From: Candidatus Dormiibacterota bacterium
Lineage (GTDB): Bacteria > Chloroflexota > Dormibacteria > UBA8260 > Bog-877
DNA length: 8,226 bases
Direction of reading: 5' to 3'
NCBI GenBank assembly: GCA_003133485.1
Contig: PKXR01000213.1
Span: 8,700 to 16,925, forward strand
This document shows, piece by piece, positions 1 through 6,159 of this stretch. The notes under the pieces were generated by a model. That model saw only the letters and a list, made by a program, of their open reading frames with translations. It searched no databases and was not told the DNA's origin. Each line of letters opens with the position of its first letter. The first letter of the stretch is position 1. The position numbers and the translations under genes were made by a program.

Positions 1-1278
1 GCGGGCGCCAGCCCGCTCGCCGCGCGGCTGCGGCCCCGGCACTGGCAGGAGGTCCTCGGTCAAGACGAGTTGGTTGGCGGTGAGGGCACGCTGAAGCCGG
101 CTCTGACGGGCGGTCCTCTCCCCTCAGTAGTACTGGTGGGACCGCCGGGGAGCGGCAAGACCACGATCGCCCAGCTCCTGGCCAATTCCCAGTCCGCCCA
201 CTTGATCGCTCTCTCAGCGGTGAGCGCCGGGGTCAACGAGATCCGGGCCGCCGTCGCCGAGGCTCGAACCCGCCAGCGCGTTGGCCAACGGACCGTGCTC
301 TTCCTCGACGAGATCCACCACTTCAGCCGCACCCAACAGGACGCCCTGCTGCCCCACGTGGAAAGCGGGCTGCTCACCCTGATCGGAGCCACCACCGAGA
401 ACCCCAGTTTTCAACTCTCGGGTGCCCTGCTCTCCAGGGTCCAGGTCTTCGAGGTGGAGCCGCTTACCCGAGAGGCGCTCTCGGAGCTGCTAGACCGGGC
501 CTTTAGCGATGCGGAGCTGGGTCTCGGGGCTCGTCATCTCCAGCTGGCCGACGGAGCTCGGCAGGTTCTGGTAGCTCGATCAGGCGGGGACGCCCGAGTC
601 ATGCTCAACGCCCTGGAACAGGCGGCCGCCGCAGCTGCTGATGGGGCCGTGGTCGAGGAAGCGGCGGCGGTTCGCGCCCTCAGCAGCCCGGTGCTGCGCC
701 ACGACCGCGCCGGCGACTTTCATTACCAGCTGCTGAGCGCATTCATAAAGTCGATGCGGGGCAGCGACCCCGACGCCTCGTTGTACTGGCTGGCCCGGCT
801 CCTGGAGGCCGGTGAGGACCCCACGGTCCCAGCTAGGCGGATGGTCATCCTCGCTGCGGAGGATGTGGGGCTGGCGGAGCCCCGGGCACTGGAGATGGCG
901 GTCGCCGCCCATGCCGCAGTCCGCGTGGTGGGTATGCCTGAGTGCCGGCTGCCCCTGGCCGAAGCCGCGATCTTCCTGGCGCTGGCGCCCAAGAGCAACA
1001 GTGTCACGACGGCCCTCGCCGAGGCGGCCGCAGACGTTCGTTCTCAGCTCCACCTCCCCGTGCCCCTCCATCTCCGCAACGCAGTGACTGGACGCGATCG
1101 CCAGAAGGGGTACGGCCAGGGGTATCAATACGCTCACGACGATCCCGCGGGCCTGGTGGGGCACGAGCACCTGCCGGCGGAATTGGTGGGACACCAGTAC
1201 TACCAACCCTCCAGCCACGGGAAAGAGGGCGCGTTGGCAGAGCGATTGCGGCAGATCCGCCAGCGGCGGGAGAGCTAG
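1..1278 (+). CDS. rarA: Replication-associated recombination protein A (RarA/MgsA), AAA+ ATPase, 5'-truncated by window edge
   Basis: RarA is a clamp-loader-like AAA+ ATPase that acts at stalled replication forks and ssDNA ends. Frame 1 is open from base 1 and already reads [17 protein letters not shown], the conserved RarA N-terminus, so the gene begins upstream of the window and probably lacks only a short N-terminal piece. The TTG at 70 is internal. Visible elements in order are Walker [10 protein letters not shown] (about nt 139-165), Walker B VLFLDE (about nt 295-312), sensor 1 GATTENPS, the SRVQVFE arginine-finger segment and sensor 2 [12 protein letters not shown]. The C-terminal MgsA tetramerisation region follows ([53 protein letters not shown]). 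425 residues are visible. It converges on rplY with 22 bp between stop codons and no clear terminator. The family assignment is very secure. Confidence 0.97.
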   Translation, partial: AGASPLAARLRPRHWQEVLGQDELVGGEGTLKPALTGGPLPSVVLVGPPGSGKTTIAQLLANSQSAHLIALSAVSAGVNEIRAAVAEARTRQRVGQRTVLFLDEIHHFSRTQQDALLPHVESGLLTLIGATTENPSFQLSGALLSRVQVFEVEPLTREALSELLDRAFSDAELGLGARHLQLADGARQVLVARSGGDARVMLNALEQAAAAAADGAVVEEAAAVRALSSPVLRHDRAGDFHYQLLSAFIKSMRGSDPDASLYWLARLLEAGEDPTVPARRMVILAAEDVGLAEPRALEMAVAAHAAVRVVGMPECRLPLAEAAIFLALAPKSNSVTTALAEAAADVRSQLHLPVPLHLRNAVTGRDRQKGYGQGYQYAHDDPAGLVGHEHLPAELVGHQYYQPSSHGKEGALAERLRQIRQRRES

Positions 1279-1300
1279 CGGCGGCCGGAGGGCCCGGTCC

Positions 1301-1969
1301 CTAGGAGTCCTCGGAGGTGGAGTCGGACTCCGCCGTCTCCTCGCCCTCGGCCGGCTCCTCGGCACCCTCCTCGCCTTCGACGGCGACTACTTCCTCTTCC
1401 TCCTGAACCCTGGGGGCCGCGATCTTGGCGATCACCTCCTCGGGATCGAGGGCGGCCGCCAGCTCCACCCCTTCGGGCAGCTGGATCTCGGAGATGCGCA
1501 CCGCGTCGTCGATCTCCGCCAGCCCGGAGATGTCGATGTCGATCTCCCCTGGGATGGCGTTCGGCAGGCAGCTCACCTCCAGCTGGTGGATCAGGTGGAG
1601 CAGCTCGCCGGCATTGAACTTGGTGGCGGGAGCCTCACCCACCAGCACCACCGGGACCTGGACGGTGAGCTTCTCCAGCAGGTTGACCTGGAAGAAGTCC
1701 ACGTGGACCGGCTCCGCGGTGCGGGGATTTATCTGCAGCTCCTTGATCAGGACCGGACGCGCGGTGCCCTCGCCCTGCACATTCAGCTGCAGCAGGTGGC
1801 TACGGCCGGCGCGGTGGAACATCTTGGCGAAGTCCTTGCTGGGGATCTCCACGGTGATGGGCTTGACCGAGTGGCCGTACACCACGCCCGGAACCAGCCC
1901 CTGGCGGCGCAGTCCGGAGACATGCCGACCCACGGTCGTGCGCGGCGCCACCTTCAGCGTGAAATCCAT
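1301..1969 (-). CDS. rplY: 50S ribosomal protein bL25, CTC/TL5 long form
   Basis: bL25 binds 5S rRNA in the large ribosomal subunit; the long form is known as CTC or TL5 and in some species as a general stress protein. The 222-aa product has the N-terminal L25 domain (about residues 1-92, with the signature VLIKELQINPRT..PVHVDFFQV at 73-95), the TL5 C-terminal beta domain (about 97-186) and a very acidic tail (about 189-222, runs of Glu plus Ser/Asp). The start at 1969 gives MDFTLKV and is preceded by GGTGGAGG at 1980-1973. Extending the frame to a TTG at 2044 adds 25 residues unlike the family and would cross that site. It lies 84 bp downstream of the mutase small subunit on the same strand, so cotranscription is likely, with a structured leader between them. 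Confidence 0.95.
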   Translation of the reverse strand: MDFTLKVAPRTTVGRHVSGLRRQGLVPGVVYGHSVKPITVEIPSKDFAKMFHRAGRSHLLQLNVQGEGTARPVLIKELQINPRTAEPVHVDFFQVNLLEKLTVQVPVVLVGEAPATKFNAGELLHLIHQLEVSCLPNAIPGEIDIDISGLAEIDDAVRISEIQLPEGVELAAALDPEEVIAKIAAPRVQEEEEVVAVEGEEGAEEPAEGEETAESDSTSEDS

Positions 1970-1972
1970 GAG

Positions 1973-1980
1973 CCTCCACC
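1973..1980 (-). promoter_or_regulatory. Ribosome binding site of rplY
   Basis: The minus strand reads GGTGGAGG followed by CTC and the ATG at 1969. GGAGG lies 3 nt and GGTGG 6 nt before the start. This site decides the rplY start in favour of 1969 over the in-frame TTG at 2044. Confidence 0.7.
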
Positions 1981-2023
1981 CGGCATTGCCGGCCCCGGAC
2001 GCCGACCTCGTTTGAGATCGGCG
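1980..2023 (-). promoter_or_regulatory. Tandem hairpins in the rplY leader
   Basis: Between the small-subunit stop and rplY the minus-strand RNA can form two hairpins. The first (2023-2000) has arms CGCCGAUCUC and GAGGUCGGCG closing an AAAC tetraloop: 10 pairs, one of them G-U. The second (1992-1980) has arms CCGGC and GCCGG with loop AAU, and its 3' arm touches the GGTGGAGG ribosome-binding region. No U-run follows either stem, so a classical intrinsic terminator is unlikely. The structures could be a processing site, an mRNA 3' stabiliser for the upstream gene, or a translational control element for bL25. The pairing is read directly; the function is inference. Confidence 0.45.
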
Positions 2024-2053
2024 AAAGCCGGCGGATCGTACCAAATCCGGGGA

Positions 2054-2476
2054 TCAGCGGGTCCCGGCGCCCACCTTTTCCAGCCCGAAGCGACGCTCCA
2101 CGTACTCCACGACCGCCCGGATGCTGGTCCCTGGGGTGAAGACCTCGTCCACCCCCATTGCCTTCAGCTGGACGGCGTCGTCCGGAGGCACGATCCCTCC
2201 TCCGAAGACCACGATGTCCTCGCCGCCGCGCTCCCGGAGCAGACGCAGCACCTCCGGGAAGAGGGTCATGTGGGCCCCCGAGAGCAGGGAGATCCCTACC
2301 CCGTCGACGTCCTCCTGGATGGCCGCCTCCACCACCTGGGCTGGGGTCTGGTGCAGTCCGGTGTAGATCACCTCCACGCCAGCGTCGCGCAGGGCCCGGG
2401 AAATGACTTTGATGCCCCGATCATGCCCATCTAGGCCCACCTTGGCGGTCAAGATCCGAACCGGCTTCGCGCTCAT
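2054..2476 (-). CDS. Acyl-CoA mutase small subunit, cobalamin-binding (IcmB-like)
   Basis: This is the stand-alone B12-binding subunit of an adenosylcobalamin-dependent acyl-CoA mutase; it pairs with a separate catalytic large subunit. The 140-aa Rossmann-like domain has the base-off/His-on motif D16-x-H18-xx-G21 (GLDGHDRG), the conserved LSGAH at 65-69 and the GGG turn at 92-94. Length and sequence ([25 protein letters not shown]) resemble Streptomyces IcmB as I recall it, and equally the small subunits called McmA2. The ATG at 2476 gives the family-like [19 protein letters not shown]; the in-frame ATG at 2512 would add 12 atypical residues. The matching large subunit is not adjacent but about 2 kb away (4471-6159, same strand), beyond three plus-strand genes. 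The family is secure; substrate identity depends on the large subunit. Confidence 0.93.
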   Translation of the reverse strand: MSAKPVRILTAKVGLDGHDRGIKVISRALRDAGVEVIYTGLHQTPAQVVEAAIQEDVDGVGISLLSGAHMTLFPEVLRLLRERGGEDIVVFGGGIVPPDDAVQLKAMGVDEVFTPGTSIRAVVEYVERRFGLEKVGAGTR

Positions 2477-2483
2477 GGCCCCC

Positions 2484-2489
2484 AGTCTA
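2484..2489 (-). promoter_or_regulatory. Candidate -10 element for the mutase small-subunit gene
   Basis: The minus strand reads TAGACT, 7 nt (GGGGGCC) before the ATG at 2476. This spacing would place transcription initiation at or next to the start codon, giving a leaderless mRNA. The G-run between hexamer and ATG sits too close to be a well-placed Shine-Dalgarno. No good -35 box is visible at 16-18 bp. Confidence 0.35.
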
Positions 2490-2526
2490 GTCCACAGTTC
2501 AATATCGCGCATATCGGGAATTCCAT

Positions 2527-2541
2527 TGTACTAGTGCTACA
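2527..2541. promoter_or_regulatory. Candidate operator, TGTA-N7-TACA inverted repeat
   Basis: The 15-bp site has half-sites TGTA (2527-2530) and TACA (2538-2541), with an inner ACTAGT palindrome at 2530-2535. It lies in the 74-bp spacer between the divergent mutase small-subunit and XRE-regulator genes and overlaps the regulator's own -10-like hexamer (2538-2543). A site of this type suits autoregulation by a dimeric XRE-family protein. The symmetry is visible; binding is inferred. Confidence 0.35.
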
Positions 2542-2543
2542 GT
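2535..2543 (+). promoter_or_regulatory. Candidate extended -10 promoter of the XRE regulator
   Basis: TGCTACAGT has the extended -10 form TGn followed by TACAGT, and ends 7 nt before the ATG at 2551. That spacing predicts transcription starting at the ATG, so a leaderless mRNA. There is no Shine-Dalgarno in TTACCCG and no convincing -35, which the TGn extension could compensate for. Confidence 0.4.
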
Positions 2544-2550
2544 TTACCCG

Positions 2551-2859
2551 ATGACGCCAAGGCGCAGCGCGCAGGACTCCGGTGGGCGAACAGGCTCCCC
2601 GCGCCTCTACAACCGGATCGCGGTCCTACGGGCCGAACGGGAGCTGTCCCGCTACCAGCTGGCGGCGGCGGTGGGCGTCAACTACCAGACCATCGGGTAT
2701 CTCGAGCGGGGCGAGTACAACCCCAGCTTGGAGCTCGCCCTCCGGCTGGCGGCGCTGTTCGAGCTCCCCATTGAGGCGATCTTCTCCCGCGAGCCGCTGC
2801 GGCCCATGAGCGAGGAGCTCTACGCAGCCGAGCGGGACCGCGTTCTCCGGAGCAGTTGA
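2551..2859 (+). CDS. XRE/Cro-CI family helix-turn-helix transcriptional regulator
   Basis: A 102-aa DNA-binding protein. Residues about 20-78 form a complete HTH_3 five-helix domain: NRIAVLRAERELSRYQLA, the recognition segment VGVNYQTIGYLERGEYNP, then LELALRLAALFELPIEAIF. This resembles the short single-domain regulators typified by YgzD/YozG-type proteins. An 18-residue basic, probably disordered N-terminus precedes the domain and a short charged tail ends it, with no ligand-binding domain. It is transcribed divergently from the mutase small-subunit gene. It heads a plus-strand block with the ADP-ribosylglycohydrolase-like and NYN genes, though 169 bp separate it from the next gene. Autoregulation, and possibly control of the divergent mutase gene, is inferred from the palindrome at 2527-2541. 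Target genes are unknown. Confidence 0.9.
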   Translation: MTPRRSAQDSGGRTGSPRLYNRIAVLRAERELSRYQLAAAVGVNYQTIGYLERGEYNPSLELALRLAALFELPIEAIFSREPLRPMSEELYAAERDRVLRSS

Positions 2860-3015
2860 TGGCGTCGCTCCCCGGAAAGCGGCGGACCCTTCTCGGGCTC
2901 GCCCATGCAGCTGATCCTGGTCCTGGTTGGGGTGGTCGTGGCGGGAACTGAGGTGAACAGTCCTTTCGGATGGCCGAGAACACTCACCCTGCTCTATCTA
3001 GCGTTCGCCAGGCCG

Positions 3016-3021
3016 CAATAT
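3016..3021 (+). promoter_or_regulatory. Weak -10-like hexamer before the ADP-ribosylglycohydrolase-like gene
   Basis: CAATAT keeps the important second A and sixth T of a -10 element and lies 7 nt before the GTG at 3029, which has no Shine-Dalgarno. This is the same geometry as at 2484-2489 and 2538-2543. It is weak alone and supported mainly by that recurrence. Confidence 0.25.
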
Positions 3022-3028
3022 TCGTGCC

Positions 3029-3922
3029 GTGGAGCTACCAACGATCTCCGAATCAGAGCTTCGTGCTCGATCACGCGGGATCCTGCTGGGAATGGCCTGT
3101 GGGGAGTCGATCGCCGGCAAGCTGGCGCTCACCAATCTGGCGCTAGAGCTGGGCGAGTCATTGGTGGCGCGGGGCGCGGTCGAGCCCGAGCTACTGCTCG
3201 AGCGATGGGCACGGCTTGAGCCTGAATACAGCCTGCGGCCCGGTTCGATCACCGCTCAGGCATTTCGGCTCTTTGGGGAGGGGTTCCCAGCCGAGGGACT
3301 AGCCGAAGCTACGGCCAGGGTGGTGCCGGACCGAAGCGGCGATGGGCCGTTGGCTCGGTCCCTTCCCTTGGCGATCGCGGCCCGCCAGGAAGGGGCCCTG
3401 CTCAAGCGCTGGGCGGACCAGAGTGCCTTAGTCACCCACAGCGACCTCACCTCCCGGATGGCGACGGTCGGCAGCTGCCTGCTGGCGCGAGACCTGCTGA
3501 CCAGAGGGCTTGAGGAGAGCCTGGCCCGCGTCGCCCAGGCGCTGCGCGAGGAGGCTCCGCTGCGCCTCTCACGAGCCTTTCACCACCCCTCTCGAGGTGA
3601 TTGGCCGGAGCCCGGCGACGACGCCATCGCGGTGCTTAGCCAGGCGACCCACGCCCTCGCCGCCGCGTCCGATCTGGAGGGCGTACTGCAGGAGGTGGAG
3701 AACCAGGATCGGCCCAACCAGGGCGCCCTGGCGCTGGCCGGGGGCTGGGCCGGGGCGGCCTTCGGGATCGACCCGTCATCCCGCCGGCTGGCCGACCTCG
3801 ACCGGTCGCTTCGGCTCCGACTGGAGGAGCTGGCGGATCGTCTGGTCAACTTCGAAGCCGTGGGCTACGCATCCCGCATGGCGACTGGCGGCGCCTCCTC
3901 CTCGCCCGTGCGGCCCAACTGA
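3029..3922 (+). CDS. ADP-ribosylglycohydrolase (DraG/ARH) family protein, probably catalytically degenerate
   Basis: Active members of this family remove ADP-ribose from proteins or other acceptors using a binuclear Mg2+ centre. This 297-aa protein keeps the family's all-helical framework. RGILLGMACGESIAG (16-30) corresponds to the GxxxGxxxGDxxG start. SGDGPLARSLPLAI (103-116) corresponds to GNGxxMRxxPL. VTHSDLTSRMA (135-145) corresponds to the THxxxxA segment, and NQGALALAGGWAGAAFG (230-246) to the terminal AAIxGALxGAxxG helix. The metal ligands look damaged: the first Asp is Glu25, the expected TDDT stretch is replaced by about SLRPGSITAQ (68-77), and the terminal DxDT aligns with D227-R-P-N. 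It may therefore be a pseudoenzyme or binding protein. It starts at a GTG without a Shine-Dalgarno. The NYN nuclease gene follows after 10 bp. The family call is good; loss of activity is inferred. Confidence 0.78.
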   Translation: MELPTISESELRARSRGILLGMACGESIAGKLALTNLALELGESLVARGAVEPELLLERWARLEPEYSLRPGSITAQAFRLFGEGFPAEGLAEATARVVPDRSGDGPLARSLPLAIAARQEGALLKRWADQSALVTHSDLTSRMATVGSCLLARDLLTRGLEESLARVAQALREEAPLRLSRAFHHPSRGDWPEPGDDAIAVLSQATHALAAASDLEGVLQEVENQDRPNQGALALAGGWAGAAFGIDPSSRRLADLDRSLRLRLEELADRLVNFEAVGYASRMATGGASSSPVRPN

Positions 3923-3925
3923 AGG
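3921..3925 (+). promoter_or_regulatory. Ribosome binding site of the NYN nuclease gene
   Basis: GAAGG lies 7 nt before the ATG at 3933 and overlaps the stop codon of the upstream gene. It fixes this start against the much longer open frame that runs back to about 3510 in the same phase, and suggests translational coupling. Confidence 0.65.
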
Positions 3926-3932
3926 CCGGACC

Positions 3933-4457
3933 ATGGGAAGCACCGAGCTCGTGGTGGACGGGACCAACATCGCCTGGGCCTGGCCGCGCAGCCGACCCTT
4001 ACTGCTTCGGAAGGACCACGCTGGCGCCCAGCGGGTCTTGGTGGCGACCGCGAATCAGTCGGCGCTGCGGTCGGTCTACGCTCAACTCACCTTCGTCTTC
4101 GACGGGCCCCCTCCCCCGACAGGCCCGACTAGCTCCCAAGGGGTCCGGGTGCTCTATCCCGACCCGGGCCAGACAGCGGACGAGAGGATCGTGGAATTGG
4201 TAGCCCAGGCCGTGCATGGCGGGAGCGCCGCGGTGGTGGCGACCAGCGATCGGGGCCTGCGGGACCTGGTGCGCCACGAGGGCGGCTCGACGATCGGAGG
4301 CCAGGCACTGCTCCAGAAGCTCGATCCCCGCGGTGCTACCGAACCGGGCCGCGGCGCCACCCGACCCGCTGAAGTAGTGGAGAAGCCCAGACCCTCCCAC
4401 CGGGATACCGAGGCCTGGCTGCAGCAGTTCTCGGGGAAGAAGCGGCCCCCCAAGTGA
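3933..4457 (+). CDS. NYN-domain (YacP/Rae1-like) putative ribonuclease
   Basis: NYN/PIN-like proteins of the YacP family are metal-dependent RNases. The characterised member, Bacillus Rae1, cleaves mRNA on the ribosome. The 174-aa product shows the acidic motifs in order: LVVDGTNIAWAW (Asp9, Asn12), TFVFDG (Asp57), QTADERIVEL (Asp83, Glu84) and VVATSDRGL (Ser105, Asp106), then GGSTIGGQALLQKL. All acidic residues expected for the active site are therefore present. From about residue 131 a low-complexity Arg/Pro/Lys-rich tail follows, ending in WLQQFSGKKRPPK, which could contact RNA or ribosomes. It is probably co-expressed with the degenerate ADP-ribosylglycohydrolase-like gene 10 bp upstream. 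It converges on the mutase large-subunit gene with 13 bp between stops. The target RNA is unknown. Confidence 0.85.
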   Translation: MGSTELVVDGTNIAWAWPRSRPLLLRKDHAGAQRVLVATANQSALRSVYAQLTFVFDGPPPPTGPTSSQGVRVLYPDPGQTADERIVELVAQAVHGGSAAVVATSDRGLRDLVRHEGGSTIGGQALLQKLDPRGATEPGRGATRPAEVVEKPRPSHRDTEAWLQQFSGKKRPPK

Positions 4458-4470
4458 GCACTACCCAGCG

Positions 4471-6159
4471 TTAGAAGACGGCCGGCTCCCGGTAGCCGCC
4501 GAACACGCTCGTCAAGGTCGAGGTGATCTCCCCCACGGTGCCCAGCACCTTGACCGCCTCGATGATCTTTGGCATTAGGTTCTCAGATCCCTGAGCCGCC
4601 ACCCGGAGCTCTTCCAGCCGGTGGCGCACCGCCTCGCCGTCCCGGTCCCGGCGAACCTTGGTCAGGCGAGCGATCTGCTCCTCCTCCACCGCCGGGTCGA
4701 TGTGCAGCAAGGGGGGCGCCACATCGTCCTCGGAGGTGAAGGCGTTGACTCCCACCACGATCCGCTCCCCCCGATCCAGCTGCTGCTGGTAGCGGAAGGC
4801 GGCGTCGGCGATCTCGCTTTGGAAGAAGCCGGACTCGATGCAGGCGAGCACCCCCCCTCGGGCGTCGATCTCGGTGAAGTAGGCTTCGGCCTCCATCTCC
4901 ATCCGGTTGGTGAGGTCCTCCACGAAGAACGACCCGCCCAGGGGGTCGATGGTGGCGGCGACGCCCGTCTCAAAGGCAATGATCTGCTGGGTCCGGAGCG
5001 CGATTTGGGCCGCCTTGGCGGTGGGCAGGGCCAGGACCTCGTCCATGGCGTTGGTGTGCAGCGACTGGGTTCCCCCCAGGACCGCTGCCAGCGCCTCCAG
5101 GGCGGTACGGGCGACGTTGTTCTCCACCTGCTGCGCGGTGAGGGAACAGCCGGCGGTCTGGGTGTGGAACCGGAGCAACCACGAACGCTCGTCGCGAGCC
5201 CCATAGCTGTCTCGCATCCGCTTGGCCCAGATTCGGCGGGCCGCTCGGTACTTGGCGACCTCCTCGAAGAAGTCGACGTGACTGTTGAAGAAGAAACTGA
5301 GCTGGGGCGCGAATTCGTCGACCGCGAGGCCTGCCCTGACCCCGGCCTCCACATAGGCGAAGCCGTCGGCCAGGGTGAAGGCCAGCTCCTGGACCGCGGT
5401 GGAGCCCGCCTCCCGGATGTGGTACCCGGAGATGGAGACCGGGTGCCATTTGGGGACGTTGCGGGCGCAGTAGGAGATCACGTCGGTCACCAGGCGCAGG
5501 CTCGGCACGGGAGGGTAGATGTACTCCTTCTGGGCGATGTACTCCTTCAGGATGTCGTTCTGGAGCGTCCCGCCCAGCCGCGCCAGGGGCACCCCCCGCC
5601 GCTCGGCCACCGCGATGTACATGGCCAGCATCACCGCCGCCGGTGAATTGATGGTCATCGAGGTGGTGACCTGAGCCAGGTCGATCCCCGCCATCAGCTG
5701 GTCCATGTCTTCCAGGGAGTCGATCGCCACCCCGCACCGGCCCACCTCGCCTTGACTCTCCGGATCGTCGGAGTCCCTCCCCATCAAGGTGGGCAGGTCA
5801 AATGCCACCGAGAGGCCGGTCTGCCCCTCCCCCAAGAGGAACCGGTAGCGCTCGTTGGTCTCGGCGGCGCTGCCGAAGCCGGCGAATTGGCGCATCGTGA
5901 AGAGCTTGTCCCGGTACATGGAGGGATAGACCCCCCTGGTGTAAGGGAACTCACCGGGATAGCCGATGGTGCGAGCGTAGTCCTGTCCCCGCAGCGACTG
6001 AGGGGTGTAGAGGGGATCCACCGGGAGTCCGGAGAGAGTCTCGGGAATCGGTCTGGTGGCCGGGAGCGCCGGCCCGAGATTGGAGGCCCGGTAGCGCTTC
6101 GCCCAGCGCTCTAGGGCGACTTCGTCATCCACCATCGCCGCCGACTGCTGATCCAGCAT
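4471..6159 (-). CDS. Adenosylcobalamin-dependent acyl-CoA mutase large subunit, isobutyryl-CoA mutase-like specificity residues
   Basis: This is the catalytic subunit of a B12-dependent carbon-skeleton mutase, a TIM barrel that binds the acyl-CoA. The 562-aa length matches stand-alone IcmA-type or split methylmalonyl-CoA mutase subunits; the B12 domain is encoded separately at 2054-2476. Motifs include [56 protein letters not shown] with Tyr246-His247, FHTQTAG and [13 protein letters not shown]. The carboxylate-binding Tyr89 and Arg207 of P. shermanii methylmalonyl-CoA mutase align with Phe92 (RQFAGF, codon 5884-5886) and Gln210 (KEYIAQKEY, codon 5530-5532). This is the Phe/Gln pair of isobutyryl-CoA mutase. 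The ATG at 6159 is preferred over the GTG at 6162 because AGGAG lies 6 nt upstream of it. That ATG overlaps the meaB stop by one base (TGATG), so translation is coupled. Automated annotation would probably say methylmalonyl-CoA mutase. Confidence 0.93.
   Translation of the reverse strand: MLDQQSAAMVDDEVALERWAKRYRASNLGPALPATRPIPETLSGLPVDPLYTPQSLRGQDYARTIGYPGEFPYTRGVYPSMYRDKLFTMRQFAGFGSAAETNERYRFLLGEGQTGLSVAFDLPTLMGRDSDDPESQGEVGRCGVAIDSLEDMDQLMAGIDLAQVTTSMTINSPAAVMLAMYIAVAERRGVPLARLGGTLQNDILKEYIAQKEYIYPPVPSLRLVTDVISYCARNVPKWHPVSISGYHIREAGSTAVQELAFTLADGFAYVEAGVRAGLAVDEFAPQLSFFFNSHVDFFEEVAKYRAARRIWAKRMRDSYGARDERSWLLRFHTQTAGCSLTAQQVENNVARTALEALAAVLGGTQSLHTNAMDEVLALPTAKAAQIALRTQQIIAFETGVAATIDPLGGSFFVEDLTNRMEMEAEAYFTEIDARGGVLACIESGFFQSEIADAAFRYQQQLDRGERIVVGVNAFTSEDDVAPPLLHIDPAVEEEQIARLTKVRRDRDGEAVRHRLEELRVAAQGSENLMPKIIEAVKVLGTVGEITSTLTSVFGGYREPAVF

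Noticed and set aside
1279..1300. Bidirectional terminator between rarA and rplY
   Set aside because: The 22 bp are GC-rich but I found no stem longer than 3-4 bp and no T-run.
580..1365. 261-codon minus-strand open frame antisense to rarA
   Set aside because: It runs over conserved RarA codons and into the rplY end, is Arg/Pro-rich, and has no domain.
1586..2434. 282-codon plus-strand open frame across rplY and the mutase small subunit
   Set aside because: It spans two well-supported minus-strand genes and their spacer, with shadow-like composition and no recognisable motif.
2859..2951. 30-codon ORF whose ATG overlaps the XRE stop (TGATG)
   Set aside because: It is short, Gly/Pro/Arg-rich and has no family resemblance. 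The overlap is suggestive of coupling but not enough to call a gene.
2905..3219. 104-codon plus-strand frame starting MQLILVLVGVVVAG
   Set aside because: The hydrophobic start is tempting as a membrane segment, but there is no Shine-Dalgarno and two thirds of it overlaps the better-supported gene at 3029 in another frame.
3510..3932. N-terminal extension of the NYN gene by 141 codons
   Set aside because: The extension lies inside the ADP-ribosylglycohydrolase-like gene in another frame and is Arg/Pro/Trp-rich. The ATG at 3933 has a good ribosome-binding site and begins the family-like sequence.
5518..5548. 13-bp direct repeat GATGTACTCCTTC with a 5-bp spacer flanking the Gln210 codon
   Set aside because: It encodes [10 protein letters not shown], a segment conserved in IcmA-like proteins as I recall them, so protein constraint explains it. 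Slippage or conversion here is possible but unsupported.
4621..5646. 341-codon plus-strand open frame antisense to the mutase large subunit
   Set aside because: It is antisense to a highly conserved coding region, its composition (Leu, His, Gly, Asp, Val, Arg-rich) is typical of a high-GC shadow frame, and it matches no family.
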